DNA of 64,000 nt from Sipunculus nudus (taxonomy: Eukaryota > Annelida > Sipuncula > Golfingiida > Sipunculidae), in contig CM049316.1 in NCBI GenBank assembly GCA_026874595.1, forward strand, positions 61,981,176 to 62,045,175. Direction: 5' to 3'. Position numbers and translations under genes: made by a program. Positions 11,079-27,334 of this stretch are shown one piece after another. The notes beneath the pieces were generated by a model. That model searched no databases. It was given only the letters and a program-made list of their open reading frames with translations, and was not told the DNA's origin. Position 1 is the stretch's first letter. Each line of letters starts with the position of its first letter.

Positions 11079-14000
11079 GCTGTATTGTGTTTGACTCCAT
11101 TTACTTAACTAAATGCTATGATCACGTTATAGACTCAAGGGATTTTTTCCCATTATATTCATCTTGATCTACAAAGGCTTCTATTGACTATTTATTGCAC
11201 TTTTATTTAGTACATTGTTGTCAAAATAATCATCACCGTTGTATGGACTATGAAATCGTGTTCGTTATTAAAAAAAAGAATTTATTTGATTTTAATAGTA
11301 TAGGCCTTACTAATTTTTAACAGTTATATTCAAAAAGGTGCTATGATATCAACGCAAATAAAGATCACAAGAAACAAATTAATTCGACAAGAAACAACTA
11401 GGAAGTCAGAGATCACATATGTATATAATATCCTAATAAAACTAGTTTATGCTACTCAGGAAACATGAGTGACATTGTCACCAACTCCATGGTTGGATCA
11501 GAGGTGAGTTATACTCGCAAGAACAATATCAGTGAATGACGCTGGACTCAGTTAATGAATGCCGTAAATTAATAACGTTTTATGGTGATCAGGATTAATA
11601 TTTAATGTAGTTTTCCTTGGATATTAACCTAAACCTTCAACACATTTCACCCAACTCCATGTTTCGGACCTTTAGTAAAGTGGCTAACATATAGACCAAC
11701 CAACTCACCAACCGGCCAACGACGATTCAAACAGGATTAACATTTGATGTTTGCAATGGCAAAGTAAAAGACTTAACTGGAAACCTCCCAGCGAAGCCCT
11801 CACCGGAGTAATAATATGAATCAAATGGGTATTAAATAAAGATGATTTCTTGAACTTTTTTTTATATCAAGCCGTAAAAATGCCGATCCCTCGTTGCACA
11901 TGCTGTCCGCTTTCTATACATGCACGCGGTAATCACATGTGGTGGCCTCGACAAAATGGCTACTGGTCATATTCAAAATATGTCAAATTAGGTCACTGCT
12001 AGCAAACCAAAGTTCGCAAATGACAAATGACAGAGTTGCCATCCTCACGCCAGAGTTCATATTCTACTTGAAACGAACCTCTTCTGTTTGGGCAAAGTGG
12101 TACGAATGGTACTACTTTTATCAACTGTCAAACTTTAAAATCAAAACTTGTTACTGTTTACATTTCACATGCATATGCTTACAAAATATTACTAATTCCG
12201 TTAAGTCCTCACCACAAAATCACCCATATCAATGTAATTTGCCTTGAAACAATTCTTATCCAACACACATGAGCGGATTACGTTGTACTCTTCACTACAT
12301 TTAAACCTACGCCGCTGATGTATTTATCAGGAGCCCCGGTGCACTGTGGGGGTTACATTTTGACTAGAACAATCTCTAAACAGCAGGGTCGTACGCTTGT
12401 CAGTCCGATCTATAGTCTGCACAGTGTGAGGCGTTGCTTCAAATGCTCTCACAAACAACATATTATGACCTATCATCACACGCACACCTAGTTAACCGCC
12501 TCTGGTAACAATTTTTTTTTTTCTGTTTCAAAATGGGCAGATGTGCCATGTGTACTAACAATTTGTATATAAACAAGTTCATTCTGTTGATACAACCATC
12601 ACAAGGGCGTTATGAGAACTTTTATTGTTAGGATCTACCTACAGTACATTGATATCTACCCAGAGGAAGCCAGAAATCACGCATTCTGCAAATAAGGTGG
12701 GTGAACGGCTATCTTTAATGGAGGAGAGAGCACGGTTCTTGTCTCAAGTCCACGTGACCTTTGTGACGTCAATAGTAAACTGATTTTTCTTGTAATTTTA
12801 GTATTTAGTGGTAAGCTCTTAAAAAATATGACTGTATCATTGGTTTGAACAGTAACGATGATGACTTTGTTGCGATTTGTTCCTAATCATTTGTTTGCAT
12901 GGACTGCTGATAAATTTTTATATGTTATTTTCACGTTGTTCGAAGTACGCATTTTAGATTACCAAAATTATATGGCATTGAATTAACTGGGAAAAATAGA
13001 AAACAACGTGAAACGGGTGAATAATTCATGAGGAAATTGCTGAGATAACGATTAATATTGCATATGCCTACCTGCCCTGAGGCGCTTTTAGAAAGACTAT
13101 AGATAGAATTTATGCCTTTCTTAGTTGTGTACTAAAATTATTAGAATAAAGGTATTGGGTACACTGCTTTATATATCGTTCTGCCAAAGAAAGTATTCAA
13201 TAATTTAGATACTTAAACCTGCTTCCCTACAGCCAACAGCTCATTATTTTGAACATAAATATTGATATTAGTTATTTGTCATAGTCCTCTGTTATACTTG
13301 GCTCACCTGTTCTTTAAATAGACAACGGCGGTTTCTTGTCGACATATCTTAGGTAAGGTAAAAGCACCAGACAACCCATTAAGTAAGTTCCACCTCACAA
13401 TAAGGGCGTTAAGCTTATATGTCACAACTTGCGCACATACCGTGCAGGACTGTCAGATTAATACGCCGGGCTCATATAAGGCCGATTATTGTGGAGCGAC
13501 GTTTATTTGCGTCGGTCCGTAGAGACATCTTTTAATTGCCCGATATTTCGTGCAAATTATTCCGATTGTCCTTTTTTTCTTCGCGCAATTATGCTACCTA
13601 GCGCAAATTTAATTCTAAGGCCAGGGGGCGTTAGCAAGATGACCCATGCATCCGACAAATGCTTTTCCCATGTTTATACTATATGCGTAACGCCGATTCC
13701 GTCAAAGGACAGGGTCTAATATCATGTCGGAAAATCTAATATTAGCCCGACAAGGAACAACGATGTTCTCGTACGACAAAATTTGCAAATTGCATGGGTT
13801 TAAGGCATTTTATACAAGTTATACTCAATCAATCTGGTTTAAGAATCCATGTCTATATTATAATTGACGGTTGGCTACTCGACTTTGTAACGCAACTCCC
13901 CTGTGGCTTCGAAATTATCCGCTTTTTGTTCTAGAACTGTCGGGAACTATGTTAAGTGTGTTCTGAGAGGCCGTTTTCCATATTTCTCCATAAATCCTGG

Positions 14001-14611
14001 TTAATTTTATATTTTTTTGTATTCCAATTAATTCTGTATTGGGAAGGGGCGCCATATTTCGCAGCGCCATCTATCATGTATCCAATGGGTGAACTTGTAG
14101 CGCCATCTATCGCATTTGGAATTAAAAAACAACTGGTCGTCAGGTGCGAAATAATGAACAGGTAAAATGCTAGTAACCGGTTAATAGGACGGGCTTACAG
14201 CGTCCTAATTTACATAAAATGTGCCATGGCTGATTCCAGGGCAATAGTTCCAAATAACATCATTTTTTTATATTTTCCAATCAGTATCGCTATTTCAGTT
14301 TGGCATATGCATATTTAAATATGTAAATTAGTTGACAAATAACGCAAATATGTAAATTAGCTTTGAAAATGAAAGAAATACATGTCACGGATAATAAGAG
14401 AAATAATAGGCAGCCAATTCCGTTCTGATGTTCCTATACGAAGACCAGTACCATTATTCTAAAAAGATTGCCTAATTTGAGTATTTTATTTGCATGTTAT
14501 TGATTAAAAAAATATTAGCCTTTACATAAACACACATTGTATCTGATAACATTTGGGTATTTTGTACCGAAATTACTTTACACTTTCTATAAAAGCCAAA
14601 TAACCAATAGA
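11079..14611. other. Non-coding, little recognised
   Basis: No exon was supported. Positions 12661-12680 are an exact inverted match of 20 bases to 50289-50308, so both lie in copies of an undefined dispersed repeat. Near 14040-14120 the word GCGCCATCTATC occurs twice. Confidence 0.4.
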
Positions 14612-17600
14612 TTTATATACACATACTCCAGACATTAAATACACATACTCCACACATTATATACACATACTCCAGACATTACATACACATACTGCAGACA
14701 TTATATACACATACTCCTGGCATTACATACACATACTCCAGACATTATATACATATACTCCAGACATTATATACACATACTCCAGACATTATATACACAA
14801 AATCCAGACATTATATACACATACTCCAGGCATTACATACACATACTCCAGACATTACATACACATACTCCAGACATTATATACACATACTCCAGACATT
14901 ATATACACATACTCCAGACATTATATACACATACTCCAGACATTACATACAAATACTCCAGACATTATATACACATACTCCAGACATTACATACACATTT
15001 TCCAGACATTATATACACATACTCCTGGCATTACATACACATACCCTTGGCATTACATACACATACTCCAGACAGTATATACACATACTCCAGACATAAT
15101 ATACACATACTCCAGACATTATATACACATACTCCAAACATTACATACACATACTCCAGACATTACATACACATACCCTTGGCATTACATACACATACTC
15201 CAGACATTATATACACATACCCTTGGCATTATATACACGTACTCCTGGCATTACATACACATACCCTTGGCATTACATACACATACTCCAGACAGTATAT
15301 ACACATACTCCAGACATTATATACACATACTCCAGACATTATATACACATACTCCAGAAATTATATACACATACTCCTGGCATTACATACACATACCCTT
15401 GGCATTTCATACACATACTCCAGACAGTATATACACATACTCCACACATTACATACACATACTCCAGACATTACATACACATACTCCAGACAGTATATAC
15501 ACATACTCCTGGCATTATATACACATACTCCAGACATAAAAATATTCACATACCCTTGGCATTATATACACATACTCCTGGCATTACATACACATACTCC
15601 AGACATTATATACACATACTTTAGACATTACATACACATACTCCAGACATTACATACACATACTCCAGACATTACATACACATCCTCCAGACATTATATA
15701 CACATACTCTTGGCATTTCATACACATACCCTTGGCATTACATACACATACTCCAGACATAATATACACATACTCCAGACATTATTTACACATACTCCTG
15801 ACTTAAATACACACAATCCAGACATTGTATGCAAATACTACAGACATTATATACACATACTCCTGGCATTACATACACATAATCCAGACAATATATACAC
15901 ATACTCCAGACATTATATACACATACCCTTGGCATTACATACACATACTCCAGACATTATATACACATACTCCAGGCATTACATACACATACTCCAGACA
16001 TTATATACACATACTCCAGACATTATATACACATACTCCAGGCATTATATACACATACTTATGGCATTATATACACATACGCCAGACATTATATACACAT
16101 ACTCCAGACATTATATACACATACTCCAGACATTATATACACATACTCCAGACATTATATACACATACTCCAGACATTATATCCACATACTCCTGGCATT
16201 ACATACACATACCCTTGGCATTACATACACATTCTCCAGACAGTGTATACACATACTCCACACTTTCTATACACATACTCCAGACATTACATACACATAC
16301 TCCAGACATTACATACACATACTCCAGCCATTATATACACATACTCCAGAAATTATATACACATACTCCAGACAGTATATACACTTACTCCAGACATTAT
16401 ATACACATACTCCAGACAGTATATACACATACTCCTGGCATTACATACACATACCCTTGGCATTACATACACATACTCCAGACAGTATATACACATACTC
16501 CAGACATTACATACACATACTCCAGACATTATATACACATACTCCAGACAGTATATACACATACTCCAGACATTATATACACATACTCTAGACATTACAT
16601 ACACATACTCCAGACATTATATAAACATACTCCAGACAGTATATACACTTACTCCAGACATTATATACACATACTCCAGACATTATATACACATACTCCA
16701 GACATTATATACACTTACTCCAGACAGTATATACACATACTCCAGACATTACATACACATACTCCAGACATTATATACACATACTCCAGACAGTATATAC
16801 ACTTACTCCAGACATTTCATACACATACTCCAGACATTATATACACATACTCCAGACATTACACACACATACTCCAGACATTACATACACATACTCCAGA
16901 CATTACATACACATACTCCAGACAGTATATACACATACTCTTGGCATTTCATACACATACTCCAGACAGTATATACACATACTACAGACATTATATACAC
17001 ATACTCCAGACATTATATACACATACTCCAGACATTACATACACATCCTCCAGACATTATTTACACATACTCATGACTTAAATACACACAATCCAGACAT
17101 TGTATGCAAATACTACAGACATTATATACACATACTCCTGGCATTACATACACATAACCCAGACATTATATACACATACTCCAGACATTATATACACATA
17201 CCCTTGGCATTACATACACATACTCCAGACATTATATACACATACTCCAGGCATTACATACACATACTCCAGACATTATATACACATACTCCAGACATTA
17301 TATACACATACTCCAGACATTATATACACATACTTATGGCATTATATACACATACTCCAGACATTATATACACATACTCCAGACATTATATACACATACT
17401 CCAGACATTATATACACATACTCCAGACATTATATACACATACTCCAGACATTATATCCACATACTCCTGGCATTACATACACATACCCTTGGCATTACA
17501 TACACATTCTCCAGACAGTGTATACACATACTCCACACTTTCTATACACATACTCCAGACATTACATACACATACTCCAGACATTACATACACATACTCC

Positions 17601-20600
17601 AGCCATTATATACACATACTCCAGAAATTATATACACATACTCCAGACAGTATATACACTTACTCCAGACATTACATACACATACTCCAGACAGTATATA
17701 CACATACTCCTGGCATTACATACACATACCCTTGGCATTACATACACATACTCCAGACAGTATATACACATACTCCAGACATTACATACACATGCTCCAG
17801 ACATTATATACACATACTCCAGACAGTATATACACATACTCCAGACATTATATACACATACTCTAGACATTATATACACATACTCCAGACATTATATACA
17901 CATACTCCAGACATTACACACACATACTCCAGACATTACATACACATACTCCAGACATTACATACACATACTCCAGACAGTATATACACATACTCTTGGC
18001 ATTTCATACACATACTCCAGACAGTATATACACATACTACAGACATTATATACACATACTCCAGACATTATATACACATACTCCAGACATTACATACACA
18101 TCCTCCAGACATTATTTACACATACTCCTGACTTAAATACACACAATCCAGACATTGTATGCAAATACTACAGACATTATATACACATACTCCTGGCATT
18201 ACATACACATAATCCAGACATTATATACACATACTCCAGACATTATATACACATACCCTTGGCATTACATACACATACTCCAGACATTATATACACATAC
18301 TCCAGGCATTACATACACATACTCCAGACATTATATACACATACTCCAGACATTATATACACATACTCCAGACATTATATACACATACTTATGGCATTAT
18401 ATACACATACTCCAGACATTATATACACATACTCCAGACATTATATACACATACTCCAGACATTATATACACATACTCCAGACATTATATACACATACTC
18501 CAGACATTATATCCACATACTCCTGGCATTACATACACATACCCTTGGCATTACATACACATTCTCCAGACAGTGTATACACATACTCCACACTTTCTAT
18601 ACACATACTCCAGACATTACATACACATACTCCAGACATTACATACACATACTCCAGCCATTATATAAACATACTCCAGAAATTATATACACATACTCCA
18701 GACAGTATATACACTTACTCCAGACATTATATACACATACTCCAGACAGTATATACACATACTCCTGGCATTACATACACATACCCTTGGCATTACATAC
18801 ACATACTCCAGACAGTATATACACATACTCCAGACATTACATACACATACTCCAGACATTATATACACATACTCCAGACAGTATATACACATACTCCAGA
18901 CATTATATACACATACTCTAGACATTACATACACATACTCCAGACATTATATACACATACTCCAGACAGTATATACACTTACTCCAGACATTATATACAC
19001 ATACTCCAGACATTATATACACATACTCCAGACATTATATACACTTACTCCAGACAGTATATACACATACTCCAGACATTACATACACATACTCCAGACA
19101 TTATATACACATACTCCAGACAGTATATACACTTACTCCAGAGATTTCATACACATACTCCAGACATTATATACACATACTCCAGACATTACACACACAT
19201 ACTCCTGACATTACATACACATACTCCAGACATTACATACACATACTCCAGACAGTATATACACATACTCTTGGCATTTCATACACATACTCCAGACAGT
19301 ATATACACATACTACAGACATTATATACACATACTCCAGACATTATATACACATACTCCAGACAGTATATACACTTTCTCCAGACATTATATACACATAC
19401 TCCAGACAGTATATACACATACTCCTGGCATTACATACACATACCCTTGGCATTACATACATATACTCCAGACAGTATAAACACATATTCCAGACATTAC
19501 ATACACATACTCCAGACATTATATACACATACTCCAGACATTATATACACATACTACAGACAGTATATACACATACTCCACACATTATATACACATACTC
19601 CAGACATTATATACACATACTCCAGACATTATATACACACTCCAGACATTACATACACATACTCCAGACATTATTTACACATACTCCTGACTTAAATACA
19701 CACAATCCAGACATTGTATGCAAATACTACAGACATTATATACACATACTCCTGGCATTACATACACATAATCCAGACATTATATACACATACTCCAGAC
19801 ATTATATTCACATACCCTTGGCATTATATACACATACTCCTGGCATTACATACACATACTCCAGACGTTATATACACATACTTCAGACATTACATACACA
19901 TACTCCAGACATTACATACACATACTCCAGACATTACATACACATCCTCCAGACATTATATACACATACTCTTGGCATTACATACACATACCCTTGGCAT
20001 TACATACACATACTCCAGACAGTATATACACATACTCCAGACATTATATACACATACTCCAGACATTATATACACATACTCCAGACATTACATACACATA
20101 CCCTTGGCATTATATACACATACTCCTGGCATTACTTACACATACTCCAGACATTATATACACATACTCCAGACATTACATACATATACTCCAGACATTA
20201 TATACACATACTCCAGACATTATATACACATACTCCAGACAATATTTACACATACTCCTGGCATTACATACATATACTCCAGACATTATATACACATACT
20301 CCAGACATTATATACACATACTCCAGACATTATTTACACATACTCCAGACATTATATACACATACTCCAGACATTATATACACATACTCCAGACATTATA
20401 TACACATACTCCAGACATTATATACACATACTCCTGGCATTACATACATATACTCCAGACATTATATACACATACTCCAGACATTATATACACATACTCC
20501 AGACATTATTTACACATACTCCAGACATTATATACACATACTCCAGACATTATATACACATACTCCAGACATTACACACACATACTCCAGACATCACATA

Positions 20601-23600
20601 CACATACTCCAGACATTATATACACATACTCCAGACAGTATATACACATACTCCAGACATTATATACACATACTCCAGACATTACATACACATACTCCAG
20701 ACATTATATACACATACTCCAGACAGTATATACACTTACTCCAGACATTATATACACATACTCCAGACATTATATACACATACTCCAGACATTATATACA
20801 CTTACTCCAGACAGTATATACACATACTCCAGACATTACATACACATACTCCAGACATTATATACACATACTCCAGACAGTATATACACTTACTCCAGAC
20901 ATTTCATACACATACTCCAGACATTATATACACATACTCCAGACATTACACACACATACTCCAGACATTACATACACATACTCCAGACATTACATACACA
21001 TACTCCAGACAGTATATACAAATACTCCAGACATAATATACACATACTCCAGACATTATATACACATACTCCAAACATTACATACACATACTCCAGACAT
21101 TATATACACATACTTTAGACATTACATACACATACTCCAGACATTACATACACATACTCCAGACATTACATACACATCCTCCAGACATTATATACACATA
21201 CTCTTGGCATTTCATACACATACCCTTGGCATTACATACACATACTCCAGACATAATATACACATACTCCAGACATTATTTACACATACTCCTGACTTAA
21301 ATACACACAATCCAGACATTGTATGCAAATACTACAGACATTATATACACATACTCCTGGCATTACATACACATAATCCAGACAATATATACACATACTC
21401 CAGACATTATATACACATACCCTTGGCATTACATACACATACTCCAGACATTATATACACATACTCCAGGCATTACATACACATACTCCAGACATTATAT
21501 ACACATACTCCAGACATTATATACACATACTCCAGGCATTATATACACATACTTATGGCATTATATACACATACGCCAGACATTATATACACATACTCCA
21601 GACATTATATACACATACTCCAGACATTATATACACATACTCCAGACATTATATACACATACTCCAGACATTATATCCACATACTCCTGGCATTACATAC
21701 ACATACCCTTGGCATTACATACACATTCTCCAGACAGTGTATACACATACTCCACACTTTCTATACACATACTCCAGACATTACATACACATACTCCAGA
21801 CATTACATACACATACTCCAGCCATTATATACACATACTCCAGAAATTATATACACATACTCCAGACAGTATATACACTTACTCCAGACATTATATACAC
21901 ATACTCCAGACAGTATATACACATACTCCTGGCATTACATACACATACCCTTGGCATTACATACACATACTCCAGACAGTATATACACATACTCCAGACA
22001 TTACATACACATACTCCAGACATTATATACACATACTCCAGACATTATATACACATACTCCAGACATTATATACACATACTCTAAACATTACATACACAT
22101 ACTCCAGACATTATATAAACATACTCCAGACAGTATATACACTTACTCCAGACATTATATACACATACTCCAGACATTATATACACTTACTCCAGACAGT
22201 ATATACACATACTCCAGACATTACATACACATACTCCAGACATTATATACACATACTCCAGACAGTATATACACTTACTCCAGACATTTCATACACATAC
22301 TCCAGACATTATATACACATACTCCAGACATTACACACACATACTCCAGACATTACATACAGATACTCCAGACATTACATACACATACTCCAGACAGTAT
22401 ATACACATACTCTTGGCATTTCATACACATACTCCAGACAGTATATACACATACTACAGACATTATATACACATACTCCAGACATTATATACACATACTC
22501 CAGACATTACATACACATCCTCCAGACATTATTTACACATACTCCTGACTTAAATACACACAATCCAGACATTGTATGCAAATACTACAGACATTATATA
22601 CACATACTCCTGGCATTACATACACATAACCCAGACATTATATACACATACTCCAGACATTATATACACATACCCTTGGCATTACATACACATACTCCAG
22701 ACATTATATACACATACTCCAGGCATTACATACACATACTCCAGACATTATATACACATACTCCAGACATTATATACACATACTCCAGACATTATATACA
22801 CATACTTATGGCATTATATACACATACTCCAGACATTATATACACATACTCCAGACATTACATACACATACTCCAGACATTACATACACATACTCCAGCC
22901 ATTATATACACATACTCCAGAAATTATATACACATACTCCAGACAGTATATACACTTACTCCAGACATTATATACACATACTCCAGACAGTATATACACA
23001 TACTCCTGGCATTACATACACATACCCTTGGCATTACATACACATACTCCAGACAGTATATACACATACTCCAGACATTACATACACATACTCCAGACAT
23101 TATATACACATACTCCAGACAGTATATACACATACTCCAGACATTATATACACATACTCCAGACAGTATATACACTTACTCCAGACATTTCATACACATA
23201 CTCCAGACATTAAATACACATACTCCAGACATTACACACACATACTCCAGACATTACATACACATACTCCAGACATTACATACACATACTCCAGACAGTA
23301 TATACAAATACTCCAGACATAATATACACATACTCCAGACATTATATACACATACTCCAAACATTACATACACGTACTCCAGACATTACATACACATACC
23401 CTTGGCCTTACATACACATACTCCAGACATTATATACACATACCCTTGGCATTATATACACGTACTCCTGGCATTACATACACATACCCTTGGCATTACA
23501 TACACATACTCCAGACAGTATGTACACATAATCCAGACATTATATACACATACTCCAGACATTATATACACATACTCCAGAAATTATATACACATACTCC

Positions 23601-25651
23601 TGGCATTACATACACATACCCTTGGCATTTCATACACATACTCCAGACAGTATATACACATACTCCACACATTACATACACATACTCCAGACATTACATA
23701 CACATACTCCAGACAGTATATACACATACTCCAGACATTACATACACATACTCCAGACATTACATACACATACTCCAGCCATTATATACACATACTCCAG
23801 AAATTATATACACATACTCCAGACAGTATATACACTTACTCCAGACATTATATACACATACTCCAGACAGTATATACACATACTCCTGGCATTACATACA
23901 CATACCCTTGGCATTACATACACATACTCCAGACAGTATATACACATACTCCAGACATTACATACACATACTCCAGACATTATATACACATACTCCAGAC
24001 AGTATATACACATACTCCAGACATTATATACACATACTCCAGACAGTATATACACTTACTCCAGACATTTCATACACATACTCCAGACATTATATACACA
24101 TACTCCAGACATTACACACACATACTCCAGACATTACATACACATACTCCAGACATTACATACACATACTCCAGACAGTATATACAAATACTCCAGACAT
24201 AATATACACATACTCCAGACATTATATACACATACTCAAAACATTACATACACGTACTCCAGACATTACATACACATACCCTTGGCCTTACATACACATA
24301 CTCCAGACATTATATACACATACCCTTGGCATTATATACACGTACTCCTGGCATTACATACACATACCCTTGGCATTACATACACATACTCCAGACAGTA
24401 TGTACACATACTCCAGACATTATATACACATACTCCAGACATTATATACACATACTCCAGAAATTATATACACATACTCCTGGCATTACATACACATACC
24501 CTTGGCATTTCATACACATACTCCAGACAGTATATACACATACTCCACACATTACATACACATACTCCAGACATTACATACACATACTCCAGACAGTATA
24601 TACACATACTCCTGGCATTATATACACATACTCCAGACATTATATTCACATACCCTTGGCATTATATACACATACTCCTGGCATTACATACACATACTCC
24701 AGACATTATATACACATACTTCAGACATTACATACACATACTCCAGACATTACATACACATACTCCAGACATTACATACACATCCTCCAGACATTATATA
24801 CACATACTCTTGGCATTTCATACACATACCCTTGGCATTACATACACATACTCCAGACATTATACACACATACTCCAGACATTATTTACACATACTCCTG
24901 ACTTAAATACACACAATCCAGACATTGTATACAAATACTACAGATATTATATACACATACTCCTGGCATTACATACACATACTCCAGACATTATATACAC
25001 ATACTCCAGACATTACACACACATACTCCAGACATTACATACACATACTCCAGACATTACATACACATACTCCAGACAGTATATACACATACTCTTGGCA
25101 TTTCATACACATACTCCAGACAGTATATACACATACTACAGACATTATATTCACATACTCCAGACATATACACATACTCCAGACAGTATATACACTTTCT
25201 CCAGACATTATATACACATACTCCAGACAGTATATACACATACTCCTGGCATTACATACACATACCCTTGGCATTACATACACATACTCCAGACAGTATA
25301 AACACATATTCCAGACATTACATACACATACTCCAGACATTATATACACATACTCCAGACATTATATACACATACTACAGACAGTATATACACATACTCC
25401 AGACATTATATACACATACTCCAGACATTATATACTCATACTCCAGACATTATATACTCATACTCCAGACATTATATACTCATACTCCAGACATTATATT
25501 TTCATACTCCAGACATTATACACTCATACTCCAGACATTATATTCTCATACTCCAGACATCATATACACATACTTCAGACATTATATGCAAATACTACAG
25601 ACATTATATAATATATACTCATACTCCACACATTATATACTCATACTCCAG
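14612..25651 (+). repeat. 22-bp satellite array, about 500 units, with higher-order structure
   Basis: The unit is ACATTATATACACATACTCCAG with recurring variants: TTACATAC for TTATATAC, ACAGTATA for ACATTATA, CTCCTGGC and CCCTTGGC junctions. Blocks of distinct variants recur in the same order, giving long near-identical duplications. A marker (acttaaatacacacaatccag, then ttgtatgcaaatactacag) recurs with its GCAAATACTA at 15831, 17106, 18161, 19720, 21325 and 22578, plus a one-base variant at 24931. The spacings run from 1055 to 2353 bp. Five of the six spacings are one base short of a multiple of 22, because the marker includes a 21-bp unit. Toward the right end TATACACA becomes TATACTCA. Long open frames read through this array in all plus-strand frames, encoding a monotonous (YTHTPDIIYTYSRHYIHILQ)-like peptide; they are period artefacts. 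Confidence 0.95.
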
Positions 25652-26135
25652 GCAAAGAAAAATGACTGAAAAAGAGCAAGTTCTCTCGAAGTAGACTTCG
25701 TTGAAAAAAAGAATGAAAAATTACAATTAGCATCAATTCCCCATGTTTAAATCACAGACCGAATTAAGATATCCTTCGTATACCAAATTGTGTGTGTGTG
25801 TGTGAATATATATGATATATATATATATACACACACACACACATGTATGTATATCGACAAATCATTCCCAAAGTCAGAAACATACATGTTGCATCACCCT
25901 GCATGAAGATAAGGGCATTTTCCACATGTTCAGATACATGCTGGACATTTGCACACAGAAAATTGTCCCATTTTTAGTTCTAACTGGACTGTGAAAGCAG
26001 GAGAGAAATAGTGTATATAGAAATTATTTCATAAAAAAAGAGTGCTGCTAAAAAATGAAAAAGCGTAATAAGCGTCATTTTCGAAGAATCCTTTAAAAAT
26101 GAGTGAATGTTTAAAATAAGAGTTATTTAGCGGCC
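25652..26135. repeat. Unique spacer, copy 1 of a 1.2 kb tandem duplication
   Basis: This 484-bp non-satellite segment is nearly identical to 26852-27334, offset by exactly 1200 bp at its left edge. It contains a (TG)8 tract (25789-25804), an AT run and a (AC)n tract (25829-25842) that together form an inverted repeat. The duplicated unit also includes flanking satellite units with the TATACTCA variant. Confidence 0.9.
25789..25843. repeat. (TG)n-(AT)n-(CA)n inverted microsatellite
   Basis: TG repeats, then AT dinucleotides, then AC repeats make a self-complementary tract of about 55 bases. It could extrude as a cruciform or mark slippage. The sister copy is at 26989-27043. Confidence 0.8.
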
Positions 26136-26851
26136 TCCAAACATTATATACACATATTCCTGACATTATAGACTCACACTACAGACATTATAAACACATA
26201 CTCCAGACATTATATACACATACACCAGACATTATATACACATAATCCAGACATTATATACACATACTCCAGACATTATATACACATACTTCAGACATTA
26301 TATACACATACTCCAGACATTATTTATACATACTCCAGACATTATATACACATACTTCAGACATTATATACACATACTCCAGACATTATATACACATACT
26401 CCAGACATTATATACACATACTCCAGACATTATATACACATACTCCAGACATCAAATACACATACTCCAGACATTATATACACATACTCTAGACATTATA
26501 TACACATACTCCAGACATTATATAAACATACTCAAGACATTATATACACATACTCCAGACATTATATACACATACTCCAGACATTATTCACACATACTCC
26601 AGACATTATATACACATACTCCAGACATTATATACTCATACTCCAGACATTATATACTCATACTCCAGACATTATATACTCATACTCCAGACATTATATT
26701 TTCATACTCCAGACATTATACACTCATACTCCAGACATTATATACTCATACTCCAGACATTATATACACATACTTCAGACATTATATGCAAATACTACAG
26801 ACATTATATAATATATACTCATACTCCACACATTATATACTAATACTCCAG
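26136..26851 (+). repeat. 22-bp satellite, second block (about 32 units)
   Basis: This has the same 22-bp unit as the main array and sits between the two copies of the unique spacer. Its distal units (26620-26850) repeat the TATACTCA and TATTTTCA variant order seen at 25420-25650, showing that satellite and spacer were duplicated together. Confidence 0.93.
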
Positions 26852-27334
26852 GCAAAGAAAAATGACTGAAAAAGAGCAAGTTCTCTCGAAGTAGACTTCG
26901 TTGAAAAAAAGAATGAAAAATTACAATTAGCATCAATTCCCTATGTTTTAATCACAGACCGAATTAAGATATCCTTCGTATACCAAATTGTGTGTGTGTG
27001 TTTGTGTGAATATATATAATATATATACACACACACACACATGTATGTATATCGACAAATCATTCCCAAAGTCAGAAACATACATGGTGCATCACCCTGC
27101 ATGAAGATAAGGGCATTTTCCACATGTTCAGATACATGCTGGACATTTGCACACAGAAAATTGTCCCATTTTTAGTTCTAACTGGACTGTGAAAGCAGGA
27201 GAGAAATAGTGTATATCGAAATTATTTCATGAAAAAGAGTGCTGCTAAAAAATGAAAAAGCGTAATAAGCGTCATTTTCGAAAAATCCTTTAAAAATGAG
27301 TGAATGTTTAAAATAAAAGAGTTATTTAGCGGCC
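26852..27334. repeat. Unique spacer, copy 2 of the 1.2 kb tandem duplication
   Basis: The sequence is almost the same as 25652-26135, with scattered substitutions and small indels (for example in the TG tract and near 27315). It includes the inverted microsatellite at 26989-27043. Confidence 0.9.

Noticed and set aside
15047-25669. Large plus-strand open frames (133 to 821 codons) in the satellite as protein genes
   Set aside because: They arise from a stop-free 22-bp period. All three frames give the same peptide, and starts are repeat-internal ATGs in TTATGGC or CCTTGGCATT-type contexts.
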